Positions 1 through 9,569 of a stretch of 64,000 nucleotides of DNA are shown piece after piece; the stretch's first letter is position 1; every line of letters starts with the position of its first letter. The notes under the pieces were generated by a model. It searched no databases. It saw only the letters and a list, made by a program, of their open reading frames with translations, and was not told the DNA's origin. Position numbers and translations under genes: made by a program. Source of the DNA: Euphorbia lathyris (Eukaryota > Streptophyta > Magnoliopsida > Malpighiales > Euphorbiaceae); assembly GCF_963576675.1 (NCBI RefSeq), contig NC_088913.1, forward strand, positions 19,294,001 to 19,358,000. The letters are read 5' to 3'.

Positions 1-2
1 AC

Positions 3-782
3 ATCATTGGTGAGGTAAGGCCTAATGCTTCAAACGGGCACAAGTTTATTGCAGTCGCCATCGATTATTTCACCAAGTGGGTAGAGGCAGAGTCGTTTAG
101 CAAGTTGGGATCTAAGCAGATGAGGAAGTTCATGGAAAAGAACCTAATCACCAGGTTCAGAGTGCCTCACCACGTGATTACGGATAATGGGGTCCAGTTT
201 CAGGGGGAAGTGAGAAGTCTCCTCCAAGAATACGGTATCGAGTATCATAGGCCTTCTCCATATCGCCCGCAAGCTAACAGTGCGGTGGAGACCGCCAATA
301 AGAACCTTAAGAGGATTCTCGTAAAGACAGTAGCATCGAATCGGAATTGGCACGAGCAGCTTCCGCTCACTTTATGGGCTTATCGCACGAAGGTTAGAAC
401 GTCAACTAGGGCAACGCCATTCTCCTTAGTGTATGGGGAAGAAGCAGTTATGCCCGTTGAGATTGAGAAACGATCGCTGAGAATTATGGTAGAAGCAGGG
501 ATTCCTGAGACAGAATGGGTGAAGAAGTGTTACGAACAGTTGGCTTTGGTGGATGAAAAGAGTATGAAGGTTAGGATCAGTCCTATCAAAGAAGGGGATG
601 TGGTGTTGAAACAGATCCGAATGATGCACACTTACCCTAGGGGCAAGTTCAGGTCAAACTGGGAAGGACCATTCCTCGTGAAGAAAATCCTAAGCAAAAG
701 GGCGGTGAAGCTAACTACTATGGACGGCATGGAGTTCTCCGAACCTACCCATCTGGATAGGCTTAAGAAACGCTTTTCGTAA
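3..782 (+). CDS. pol: Ty3/gypsy (Tat-like) integrase, C-terminal part of pol, 5' truncated by window edge
   Basis: The reading frame is open from the first bases of the window, so the gene begins to the left. It encodes the catalytic core and C-terminal domain of a retrotransposon integrase, which inserts element cDNA into host DNA. The three catalytic acids are visible: D in AIDYFTKW (bases about 57-80), D in VITDNG (about 175-192) and E in SAVETANKN (about 278-304). The C-terminal part has the usual motifs GDVVLK and GKFRSNWEGPF, ending in THLDRLKKRFS. The style (PYRPQANSAVE, LWAYRT, YGEEAVMPVEI) is that of the Tat/Ogre branch. No stop or frameshift occurs in the visible part. A poly-A-rich stretch follows the TAA directly. 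The 5' half of the element lies outside the window. Confidence 0.93.
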   Translation: MIGEVRPNASNGHKFIAVAIDYFTKWVEAESFSKLGSKQMRKFMEKNLITRFRVPHHVITDNGVQFQGEVRSLLQEYGIEYHRPSPYRPQANSAVETANKNLKRILVKTVASNRNWHEQLPLTLWAYRTKVRTSTRATPFSLVYGEEAVMPVEIEKRSLRIMVEAGIPETEWVKKCYEQLALVDEKSMKVRISPIKEGDVVLKQIRMMHTYPRGKFRSNWEGPFLVKKILSKRAVKLTTMDGMEFSEPTHLDRLKKRFS

Positions 783-1788
783 AAAAAAAGAAAGAAATAA
801 AAATTCCCGATAGGTCGAAAACCCGCAAAGGGCGACCTATGCAACAATAAGGGACATCCCAATGGGTGAAAACCCGAAAGGGCGCTCATTTGAAAATTCT
901 GGGATAATAAAAGGACAGTTGAAAAATCGCTGGGATCTGAAAATCGAAAAAAGGCGGGTCCTGGTAACAGTAGTTGTATCTTGAGCAATTATAAAAATGA
1001 TGTATAAGCGGCTAAGTATTTCTGTTGTTTGTAAATAAATAAAGGCATGAATATATTTGAAGAGAATGATTGGAATTATTATGATCGACTGAATGCATGG
1101 TATTGTAAGTCATGAGTTATACACTTCTTTTCCCCACCACCAAATAAAAAGCCTACCCAAATATCTTTCTCACATATACCCGCTATACATCGCGGTAGTA
1201 CTAATAAAGTTGTAAACCGAAATAATGACGGGACTATCAATGAGAAGGAATCCTAAAGTCCCAAAAGCCCTCAAATGAATCAAAGCCTCCGAAGTAAGGT
1301 TCCCGCTCCTCGAACAACTCGGCGGTTCTCCACCGCAATCCGTAAACTCCCCTCAGCAGCTCGCTGGGCTTCTATATCCACACGGCCCCTCTCCTCGGCT
1401 GCTCGGCCTCGCTCCTCCCAGTCGGAGCGCTCATCCTCCCTATCCCGACAACGATGTCTGATCTAAGTGTTAGCATCCAGTGGCCACTCCTCTTGCCTAA
1501 CCGCCACGTTCTCTTGTAATCTTCGGTCAATAGGATGGAGGTTTCCCTGTAAAGAAAATAGGAGGGAAACATGTATAAAAAAAAGAAGAAAAAAAAAAGA
1601 GAAAAAGAGAGAAAAATGTTCATTCATAATCATGTGCATACATATCACTACACTAGGTCATACCATAAAAATATTCACCAGGTGATGGGCATGACTCAAG
1701 TCGAGCCGCATGCAGAAATACTCGGATAGCTCCAAGAAATCCGTGCGAGTTTAGGCAGGCTCCGATAGGTAAATTAAAATTCGATCAA
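783..1788. other. 3' untranslated region of the Tat-like element, no gene seen
   Basis: About 1 kb between the integrase stop and the first tandem array. It opens with A-rich sequence, then two related segments containing AAAACCCGCAAAGGGC (about 819-835) and AAAACCCGAAAGGGCGC (about 869-885). I see no protein similarity on either strand; short open frames at 1275-1466 and 1372-1685 are low-complexity (Ser/Arg or Phe/Lys rich) and not supported. Confidence 0.6.
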
Positions 1789-1789
1789 G

Positions 1790-1877
1790 GGGCACAAGCC
1801 CCGCTACGGACTGCGGTCTACGGCATCATCAATGGGCACAGGCCCCGCTACGGACTCCGGTCTACGGCATCATCGAC
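1790..1877. repeat. Tandem array 1: 44 bp unit, 2 copies
   Basis: Two copies of a 44 bp unit starting GGGCACAAGCCCCGC and GGGCACAGGCCCCGC, each ending in TCTACGGCATCATC. First of five arrays in the 3' region of the Tat-like element. Confidence 0.8.
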
Positions 1878-1910
1878 TCCGGTCAAACGCAGACGATCTT
1901 GGTAAAAAGA

Positions 1911-2110
1911 AGCGACTGCAGTCACAAACTCTCGGACGAGTGATAAAATCCAAACATCAAAGCGACTGCGGTCACAAACTCTTGGACGAGTGATAAAGCC
2001 CAAATATCAAAGCGACTGCGGTCACAAACTCTAGGACGAGTGATAAAGCCCAAATATCAAAGCGACTGCGGTCAAAAACTCTCGGACGAGTGATAAAGCC
2101 CAGCTATCAT
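1911..2110. repeat. Tandem array 2: 50 bp unit, 4 copies
   Basis: Units start at 1911, 1961, 2011 and 2061, each AGCGACTGCGGTCACAAACT followed by a CTCGGACGAGTGATAAA-type half. Copies differ by one to a few bases. Confidence 0.9.
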
Positions 2111-2112
2111 AA

Positions 2113-2304
2113 ACGAGAGGACGCCCGCAATCGATGTATAGATTAGGGTCGACCAGTTCATTTGGAGATATACAAACGAAAGGACACCCGCGATCGATGT
2201 ATAGATTAGGGTCGAACGTTCGATTTGGAGATCTACAATACAAGAAAACGCCTGCGATCGATGTAGAGATTGGGGTGGAACGATGAATTTAGAGATATGC
2301 AAAA
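2113..2304. repeat. Tandem array 3: about 63-64 bp unit, 3 copies
   Basis: Three units sharing the core ATCGATGTATAGATTAGGGT and ending in TTTGGAGATATACAA-type sequence. More diverged than array 2. Confidence 0.85.
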
Positions 2305-2350
2305 CGAAAGAGTACCTGCGGTCCAGATAAAGACTAGGGTCGCTAGAAAG

Positions 2351-2696
2351 AGCAATTTTACCTGCAATTGATTTAGAAACTAGGGTAGCTGGAAACAGCA
2401 ATTTTACCTGCGGTCGAGATAAAGACTAGGGTAGCTAGAAAGAGCAATTTTACCTGCGGTTGATTTGGAAACTAGGGTAGCTAGAAAGAGCAACTTTACC
2501 TGCGGTTGATTTAGAAACTAGGGTAGCTGGAAAGAATAATTTTACCTGCGGTTGATTTAGAAACTAGGGTAGCTGGAAAGAGCAATTTTACCTGCAGTTG
2601 ATTTAGAAACTAGGGTAGCTGGAAAGAGCAATTTTACCTGCGGTTGATTTAGAGACTAGGGTAGCTAGAGAGAGCAATGTTACCTACGGTCGTAGA
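2351..2696. repeat. Tandem array 4: 46 bp unit, about 7.5 copies
   Basis: Units start near 2351, 2397, 2443, 2489, 2535, 2581, 2627 and 2673 with AGCAATTTTACCTGCGGTTG and then ACTAGGGTAGCTGGAAAG. Some units carry a GTCGAGATAAAG variant shared with the upstream junction. Confidence 0.9.
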
Positions 2697-2710
2697 CCGA
2701 GGTCGCTTTT

Positions 2711-3001
2711 GAGCCATTTTACCCACAGTCGTAGACTAGGGTCGCTTTTGAGCCATTTTACCCACGGTCGTAGACCGGGGTCGCTTTTGAGCCCTTTTAC
2801 CCATGGTCGTAGACCGGGGTCGCTTTTGAGCCATTTTACCCATAGCCGTAGACTAGGGTCGCTTTTGAGCCATTTTACCCATAGCCGTAGACTAGGGTCG
2901 CTTTTGAGCCATTTTACCCACGGTCGTAGACCAGGGTTGCTTTTGAGCCGTTTCCACCTACGATCTTAGATCGGGGTTACTCTTGAGCCTTTCTTACCCA
3001 T
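2711..3001. repeat. Tandem array 5: 39 bp unit, about 7.5 copies
   Basis: Units start at 2711, 2750, 2789, 2828, 2867, 2906 and 2945, with a degenerate partial at 2984: GAGCCATTTTACCCACGGTC, then GTAGACCGGGGTCGCTTTT. Because 39 is a multiple of three, the array gives an artificial open frame with a 13-residue repeat; it is not a gene. Confidence 0.92.
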
Positions 3002-3873
3002 AGTCAACATAGGCTAGATTCCGAGAGAAGAACATCCACCGACGGCCGATTCAGAGGCAAGGCTGGAAAGAATCAGAGAACGACACCGAAACGCGCAACG
3101 CGAAGATTAGGTATTCTCCCTCCTACTCTTTACGTGTCTTTTACTTTTTATATGTTTTACATTGCATGTGTGCGTTAGCAAAAAACGTTTTCAAAACACA
3201 CACATCACTATCAAAATAGCAAAGTAGGGGCAACTGTAGACACCGAGTCGGAGGACCTGTGACGAAAACCTGAAAACAAGACGGTTGAAGCGATTGATTC
3301 CGGAAGTTTTGAAAAACAAAAAATATATAAAGAATGATAAGTACATAATAAGGAAGAAAGAGTTATGGCGGGTCGCTGTTGCCAATAGGGTGGCTCGCGA
3401 ATGCTTAGCGGCATGGTGCGAGCGCTTAGCGGCATCCGACGCGCGGTCGACGACAGTCGGACGCGCGCTCGACGGCGAGCGGCGCGCGCTCGACGTCCGT
3501 CGGATGCACGCATCCAACCACAAGTGGCGCGCGCTCGACGTCCGAGCGATGCACGGGCCCGGTGGCGCGGAGCGCGCTCTCGTCGGCCACGGGGCGTGTG
3601 CGCCCGGTAGCGCGGAACGCACGTTTGACGGCCGCGACGTGTGGGCGCCCGACGGTACGGAACGCACGCTCCACGGCCGCAGGGCGTGCGCGCCCCGGCG
3701 GCCGTTGGGCGAGCACCCACCGACGTCGGGCGAACGCCCAACGGCGGTTGGGCGCGCGCGCCCAACCTTGCGTTGGGCGATAGCCCAACGTGAGGTTGGG
3801 AGGCCGCCCAACCCCCTTGGGCGACGCCCGATTCTTTTTGGGCGTCGCCCATTCCGCCGGGGATCCGTTTGCC

Positions 3874-3880
3874 TATAAAA
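3874..3880 (+). promoter_or_regulatory. Probable LTR core promoter (TATA box)
   Basis: TATAAAA lies inside nested inverted repeats: TGCC (3870-3873) with GGCA (3881-3884), and GGGGATCCG (3859-3867) with CGGATCCCC (3885-3893). It sits where U3 changes from GC-rich to AT-rich, so a transcription start about 30 bases downstream is expected. Confidence 0.65.
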
Positions 3881-4553
3881 GGCACGGATCCCCATGCATT
3901 TGAGGAGGAAATTCTTTGGAGCTTTCTCACTCTAAACATTTTTAGAGAGAGAAAGTCAATTTTTTGGAGAAAATATTTTTTTTCCAAAAAAAATCCAAAT
4001 TTTCCCAAAGTTAAATTTTTACTAAAAAAACACAAAAAACCGGAAAATCACGACTCGTGGAATCAATCGGCTTCGACTGTCAGATACCGAATTTAAGGTA
4101 TTATCCGAGGACTAGACTCTTTTATTTTATTTAATTTATTTCCTTCTTCTATTTATTTTTATGTTATAGTTTTTATTTATTTAGTTATTCATTTATTTTA
4201 TCACGTTTTATTTAATTTAGCGTATTTATTTAATTTTTGTCTCGTGTTGAATAAAATTCGGTTTTGCTTTAAAATAAAAACCTCGTTTTGATATCCCAAT
4301 ACGAACTGTGATACGATAAAAAAGTAGTTCGGGTGTTAAAAACGTTGTAATTATAAGTTTTAATTTAAAAGAATTTCCGAATAATGTTTTAAAATAAAAA
4401 CGTCGTTTTAGGAACTTCCGTTATTGACTATGATCCATTTTTGGGAGTTCGAAAATCCAAAACGATTGAATTAGACTTAATTTAAAGCTTTTGAATAAAT
4501 CTGGAAACAGTTGGAGTAGTTCTGTAATTTTCCATTTCTGTCACTAATTGCTG

Positions 4554-4580
4554 TTTACCGACGGATTTTCCGTCGGTAAA
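4554..4580. repeat. Perfect 11 bp inverted repeat in the LTR
   Basis: TTTACCGACGG (4554-4564), a five-base loop, then CCGTCGGTAAA (4570-4580). It lies in the transcribed part of the LTR. No T-run follows, and a function is not known. Confidence 0.75.
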
Positions 4581-6221
4581 TCTGCTGGAATGTAAAAAAT
4601 GCTGTTTTGGTCCCTCCTTCTTAACTTTTGAGATTTTGATCCTTTATATATATATGTATAGTTATGTAATATATGTTTTCAAATTATTTTTTTAGACATT
4701 TGGTATATATAATTATTTAGGATGTTTGTATATCATTTTTTATTTTGTTTTTAAACATAAGTATATGTATATATATCTTTTCTTTCCTTCTTCCTTTACT
4801 TAAATGGTAATTAATCTCATTTTAAAAGAATATTTACTTGGGGTTTTGGGAGTGATTTATTAGTGGATAAATATGTATTATTTTTGACATTTAAAATTAC
4901 ATTAGTTATGTATATATATAGTTTTGGGATATTTGGGTTATATTAGTTATTATTAAATAAAACTATTTTGGGAATAAATGTTATTTTCTTATCTAGGAGT
5001 TTTATTTACTATTTTCACATGTTTAAAGTATAAATGTATTATATTTAGTATTTTCATATATGTATTATATAATCTCTTTTCATTAACTTTTATTTCATGT
5101 TTCCTTTTTGGATTAAAATGTATATATATATGCTTATATTATTTCCTTTGTTCTTTTGGGCCATTTAGGGGTCCATGTTTCAAATGGGCTTTATTTAGGA
5201 GTGAATTTTGGTTTAAATATGTTGTAATTATGACTAGTAGAGAATCCATCAAGGAAAAGGGGAAAATAAATCACAAAAAGAGTTTTCAATTTAATTATTT
5301 AAATTAATGAATTTTTAGAGGTTCCTAATGTAAATAAATTGAGTTTTCTTGACATTTCAAATCGTTTCTCAAAATACCACGTTTTAAAACCTTAGTCCGT
5401 TCCAACGACGGATTAAGCGAACTTTGTAATTAAAATCGTTTCTTTATGAATAATAGAGTTTTGAATCGTTTTCTTAAAGGATTTGTACAAAATAAAATTG
5501 ACTTGTATGTTTAACCACGTTTTCTTATTAAAGGTTTTTATCTCAACGTTTTCAAACACTCGAGTCGTTCCAACGGCGATTCGGGTGAACTTCATCAGAC
5601 GGGGTTTTAAAGCGCACCTAAATCGTTCCAACGGCGATTAAGGTGCGAACCATGTAAATAAATTCGTTTTGGGGAAATAAGTTAGCATATAATTAGTATG
5701 TAACACGGAACATAAATCACGTTGTAAATAAATCAATTCTTCCTTCTCCCCCTCTCTTTCCTATGTATTTTTGAACTGATGTAAATGGGTGATTCTTTAC
5801 CAAAGTGGCTTTTCAATAATATATGCTCAAAACGGTTTTCAAAACGAGAAAGAAAAGGTTTCAAATGAATTTTAAACTTAAAGGAATATACGATTAGTCC
5901 GTTATCGCCTAACATGCTGAGTAGAAGGCTGGTGGTTCATAACCGGGCGATGTCGGGGTGCCTAGTAGCCTTTCTCCGGAAAGGAGCTAGCCTTCTCGGC
6001 TCGTACCTAAGTTTCCCGAACCCACACCGGTCTCCCGCAAGGGATCGGTGTTCATTTTCCCATTCGTGGGTGGCGACTCTTCCATATCTCCGAGCTCCGG
6101 TCTTGCCGAGCAGCTTGATTCCACGATTGGTTGCTTTCGGCGCCAATCACCGCTTACGTCGCCATGAGGTGTCCACCCCCCGGTCCGCCCGGGAGATTAG
6201 GCCGCGGCACCTCGTCTAACA

Positions 6222-7290
6222 ATAACAGATTACACAAACAAACTCTTACCGTATATAAATTCGCTATCATCGGAGCAGAAAAACAACATCAATGTAAACA
6301 GATAGAGAGCAAAAAAAAATTGAGTAATTTTTTCAAAGTCTCTAAAATTCGATAACTTCATCCCTTATAAATAGAATTCGAATGGATATTATCGGTTCAC
6401 GAATGAACATGACTCTTCACGGAGAAACATGATTGTTCACGAACGAACACGACTGTTTACGAACGGACACGACTATTCACTGATGAGCATGACTATTCAT
6501 AATTTTATTAATTTGTTCAACAATTCTATTACGCTGTGATAAATTCTATAATTAATTTTAAACCTACAAAATTCCACTTTCTGGCTAAAGTTGGGATTCA
6601 GACGTGTATGAAGTATAAGTTGCTCGATATAAATCAAAATTGTGCCTAGTTAATTGCATTAGAATGCTCTTAGTTAGCACTACATGTCGAGTAAGTACTA
6701 GAGTATTGAATCAACTCTGATCAAAAGTGAACTTTTGAACTCAATCTGACTGAACAAAACTTCCATATGGCATAACTTGCTCGTTATACCCTCAAATTGG
6801 GCAAGGTTAATTGTGTTGGACGCTCTTGATGAACATTACATACCTTGTGAATATTATGAGGCTCATTCGAACTCGATCAAAATGCCCATGCTCTAACTAG
6901 ACACAATTTACTGATTTTCTAGACCTCTAAAACCTTTCTTCCCACAACGTCATTGAGAAACTTTCCACATGCCTCGTTCATATGGCTTTTCTTCATAGGG
7001 GTGTCACCTCTAGTAAATATATCAACCAAGAAACCAAAATCTAGTCCCAGACCTTAAGGGGAGCCTCACTGCCTCGAGAAGGGAATTATTAGAAGTGTTT
7101 CAACGAAACATATCTCTAGCTCGAGATCTAGTAAATGGAATAGAGAATGCACATGCACACCTAGATCCACCAATATGACATATTATTGTATTTCCTAGAG
7201 CACCTCCACCCCACCAAGTTAAGTATTTTATTGAAGATTCAAAACATCCTAGGAATCGTGAGGTAATGATCTGAAATCCTTAATTATTTG
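6222..7290. other. Intergenic or decayed repeat DNA, no gene seen
   Basis: AT-rich sequence to the right of the Tat-like LTR. At about 6390-6505 there are about five degenerate 26-28 bp repeats around GAACACGACTRTTCAC. At about 6600-6900 two roughly 170 bp segments look related (both contain AACTTGCTCGTTATA/AAGTTGCTCGATATA-type sequence, then GTTAATTG and a GCTCTT tract), which suggests a decayed tandem repeat. No coding similarity is evident. Confidence 0.5.
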
Positions 7291-7298
7291 GTGTTAAA

Positions 7299-7975
7299 AA
7301 GAGTAAAAATGAGGTGGTATATGAGGAAAGGGGTGGTTTTGACTATGGAAGGGGTAATTTTGAACGTAGTAGGAGAATATTGGCACATGGATAAGAATGG
7401 CCGTGATTATGGTAAAAATGGAAGGGGTTATTTTGGTAAAGGTAGGATTGTATGGAAATTTGAACCAACCTAGGAAAATCCACGACATGGACAAGACTTA
7501 TAAATTCAAGGTAGATTTGTCTATGTGTGATGGAGATTTGGATATTAAGGGTTTCTTAGATTGGTTATCTGAGGTGGAACGATTCTTCGATTGTGCAGAC
7601 GTACCATAGTATAAGAAGGTTAAACCGGTGGCATACTGATTGAAATGAGGACCCCCAATTTTGGTGGAATCAATGTGTCTAAGACCGAAAAAGAGGTGGA
7701 AGAGATCCAATCAGGTCCTGGCAATAAATTATAGTCATGTTGTGGGAATGGTTCTTACTGTCGAATTACAAGCAGTGTATTTTCCAATCTTACCAACATC
7801 TTCAGGGAGTACAAAGTGTTCACGAACATACTTCCGAGTTCTTTAAACTGGCTTCCTAGGCTTATCTCACTGAAATGGAAGTCTAAAGAGCCTCGCACTA
7901 CTTAGCAGAATTGCGATCCAACATCCGGGAGAAAATTGTTATTAAGATTTTGAGAGTCCAAGAAACACACATTCT
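7299..7975 (+). pseudogene. Decayed Ty3/gypsy gag fragment
   Basis: Several frames together show a Ty3/gypsy capsid-like protein. A glycine/arginine-rich stretch (YEERGGFDYGRGNFERSRR, about 7318-7377) is followed by FKVDLSMCDGDLDIKGFLDW and LSEVERFF (about 7503-7590), WWNQC (about 7660-7675), and pieces like TSEFFKLAS, YLTEME and LAELRSNIREKI (about 7830-7945). Frames change at least twice and stops interrupt (TAG near 7608, TGA near 7639). No LTR, protease or RT belonging to it is visible; it ends shortly before the Ale insertion. Not functional. Confidence 0.75.
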
Positions 7976-8055
7976 ATTTTTGAAAGCGAATAGAAGAGAT
8001 AAATACACACTATAATTATCGGAAAACAAAAGTAGGAGGTACCTCTTTGCAAGAG

Positions 8056-8060
8056 ATCCA
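8056..8060. other. Target site duplication (left) of the Ale-like element: ATCCA
   Basis: ATCCA directly before the left LTR and again at 25456-25460 directly after the right LTR. Confidence 0.93.
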
Positions 8061-8381
8061 TGTTGGATGATTCGGTGTTTGGGAGAGAGAGAGAGAACCG
8101 AATCTTAGAGAGAGAGTGAGAGAGATAGGTTGAACGAATAATGATTCCATTGATTAGGGTTCGTATTGATCACAAGTATATATATAACAGACATATGAAT
8201 CTATACTAATTAGGTTTTCTGAACCCTAATTAGTTGTATAGTTTAGATACAACTCTAAGACTTAATCCTAGATATAATAGAATTTTATCTCTGCACACTG
8301 AATAAACTTGTGTATAGACTACAATTCTATTTAGTGTGAGAATAATTATCTGTAGAGATAATACTGATATTATCTCTAACA
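8061..8381 (-). repeat. 3' LTR of the Ale-like element
   Basis: On the plus strand it runs from TGTTGGATGATTCGG to ATTATCTCTAACA; the element reads it in reverse. Matches 25136-25455 apart from about ten substitutions and a short GA-repeat length difference. Confidence 0.95.
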
Positions 8382-8393
8382 CCCCCCTTCAAG
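8382..8393 (-). other. Polypurine tract of the Ale-like element
   Basis: On the minus strand GCTTGAAGGGGGG directly precedes the LTR start TGTTAGAG. It primes plus-strand DNA synthesis. Confidence 0.8.
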
Positions 8394-8396
8394 CCG

Positions 8397-9569
8397 ATGC
8401 CGCGGAGAAACCAACAGTCGAGAGCGTAACTGCGTGAAGCGAAGACTGGGTAGCGGCTTGGTTAAAATGTCTGCTACTTGATCATCGGTAGGAATGAATC
8501 TGACATTGAGAAAACCATTTGTGACTTGTTCACGGACAAAGTGATAATCCAACTCAATGTGTTTTGTACGAGCATGAAACACAGGATTTGAAGTGAGATA
8601 AATCACGCCTACATTGTCACACCATAATTGTACGGGGGGTGGTATATGAAATCCCAAATCTTTCAACAGTGATTTGAGCTAGAGTAATTCCGCTGCTGCA
8701 TTTGCAACTGCTTTGTACTCACTTTCAGTGGACGATCTTGCAATGGTGGGTTGTTTTCTCGTTTGCCAGGAAACAATGCTATTCCCAATGTAGACATAGA
8801 AAGCTCCAATTGATCATCTGTCATCCGGGCATCCCCCTCAATCACTGTCCGAGTAGCAATGCATATGCGAAATGTGCTTTGGTGACATAAGGATGCCAAA
8901 CTCAAGAGTTCCTTGAAGATACCGAAGCACCCTCTTTACACTCTTCCAGTGTTTATCCGTGGGACAGTGAAGGAACTGACATAGCTTATTAACCGAGAAT
9001 GCAATGTCAGGGCGAGTGAGAAGAAGATATTGAAGAGCATCGACAACACTCCGATATTCATCTCCTGATGCAAGCGGAGTGCCAAGGCTTTTTGACAACG
9101 TGGGAGTGGTGCTCATCGGTGTCGTGATTGGTTTGGCATCCGCCATGTTTACATGATCAAGGATGTCAGCCGCATATTTTGCTTGACACAAGTGAATACC
9201 ATCCTTTGAATACTGAATCTCAATGCCAAAGAAATATTCCGCATGTCCCAGATTGCGAATAGGAAATTCAGTTTCAATTGAAGAGATTACACTAACAATG
9301 TGAGCCGGTGAGTTACCTGTGATAAGGATGTCATCCACATAACATAAGATGTATGTCTGAAGTTTTCCATTTGTGTGAACAAATAGGGAGTTGTCAGCCA
9401 ATGACATTTTGAATCCAAGGGAGACAAGGAAGTTTCGTAGGCGAGTGAACCATTCTCGCGAGGCCTGCTTTAACCCATATAAACTCTTCTGGAGTAAGCA
9501 CACATGATCAGCTTTATCTGGATCACGGAACCCTTGTGGTTGTTCCATATAGATTGTTTCAGTGAGGTT
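8397..9569 (-). pseudogene. pol: Ale-like pol, 3' part: reverse transcriptase palm and RNase H (broken)
   Basis: Continues the reading of the gag-pol at 21315-25130 across the Sirevirus insertion. From right to left: ETIYMEQPQGF, LYGLKQASREWF, the RT active site CYVDDILITG (near 9330), YFFGIEIQYS, and LTRPDIAFSVN. After CYSDSD (about 8840) the frame is lost and the first half of RNase H is readable only in pieces; the second half resumes at about 8666 with LWCDNVGVIYL, ARTKHIELDYHF and DQVADILTKPL. At least two frameshifts make it non-functional. Confidence 0.9.
9565..9569. other. Target site duplication (left) of Sirevirus (+): AGGTT
   Basis: AGGTT just before TGTTGAAACACC at 9570; repeated at 21310-21314 after the right LTR. 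It lies in the Ale-like RT coding sequence. Confidence 0.95.

Larger units (their letters stand above)
1..6221 (+). mobile_element. 3' half of a Tat-like Ty3/gypsy LTR retrotransposon
   Basis: Order on the plus strand: integrase end (3-782), a 2.45 kb 3' untranslated region with five tandem arrays (783-3230), a polypurine-like tract AGTAGGGGCAAC just before 3235, and a long 3' LTR from TGTAGACACC (3235) to CTAACA (6221). A long repeat-rich 3' region and a multi-kilobase LTR are typical of Tat/Ogre elements. The 5' LTR is not in the window, so the target duplication cannot be checked; the five bases after the LTR are ATAAC. Confidence 0.85.
3235..6221 (+). repeat. 3' LTR of the Tat-like Ty3/gypsy element (about 2.99 kb)
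   Basis: It starts TGTAGACACCGAGTCGG directly after the polypurine tract and ends CACCTCGTCTAACA. The first 650 bp (U3) are strikingly GC- and CpG-rich (about 3360-3880); the rest (about 4100-5900) is AT-rich, and the last 300 bp are GC-rich again (GGTGGCGACTCTTCC near 6070, CCCCCCGGTCCGCCCGG near 6180). Near 5395-5650 a motif of the form GTTCCAACGRCGATT occurs three times. Only one LTR is in the window, so its ends are inferred from TG..CA and from the tract before it. Confidence 0.8.

Noticed and set aside
2709..2969. 86-codon frame with a regular 13-residue repeat
   Set aside because: It is the direct translation of the 39 bp tandem array, with no sign of selection on protein.
1790..3001. 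CRISPR-like repeated units
   Set aside because: Units abut with no unique spacers, copies are degenerate, and the context is a plant retrotransposon 3' UTR.
3191..4035. Several long overlapping open frames on both strands in the GC-rich LTR block (up to 274 codons)
   Set aside because: Stop codons are rare in GC-rich DNA; the predicted proteins are Arg/Ala/Pro repeats without domain features, and the region is LTR U3.
6066..6085. GGTGGCGACTCTTCC near the end of the 3' LTR as a primer binding site
   Set aside because: A primer site should follow a 5' LTR, whereas this LTR follows the integrase and tract of a plus-strand element; sequence continues as LTR to CTAACA at 6221.
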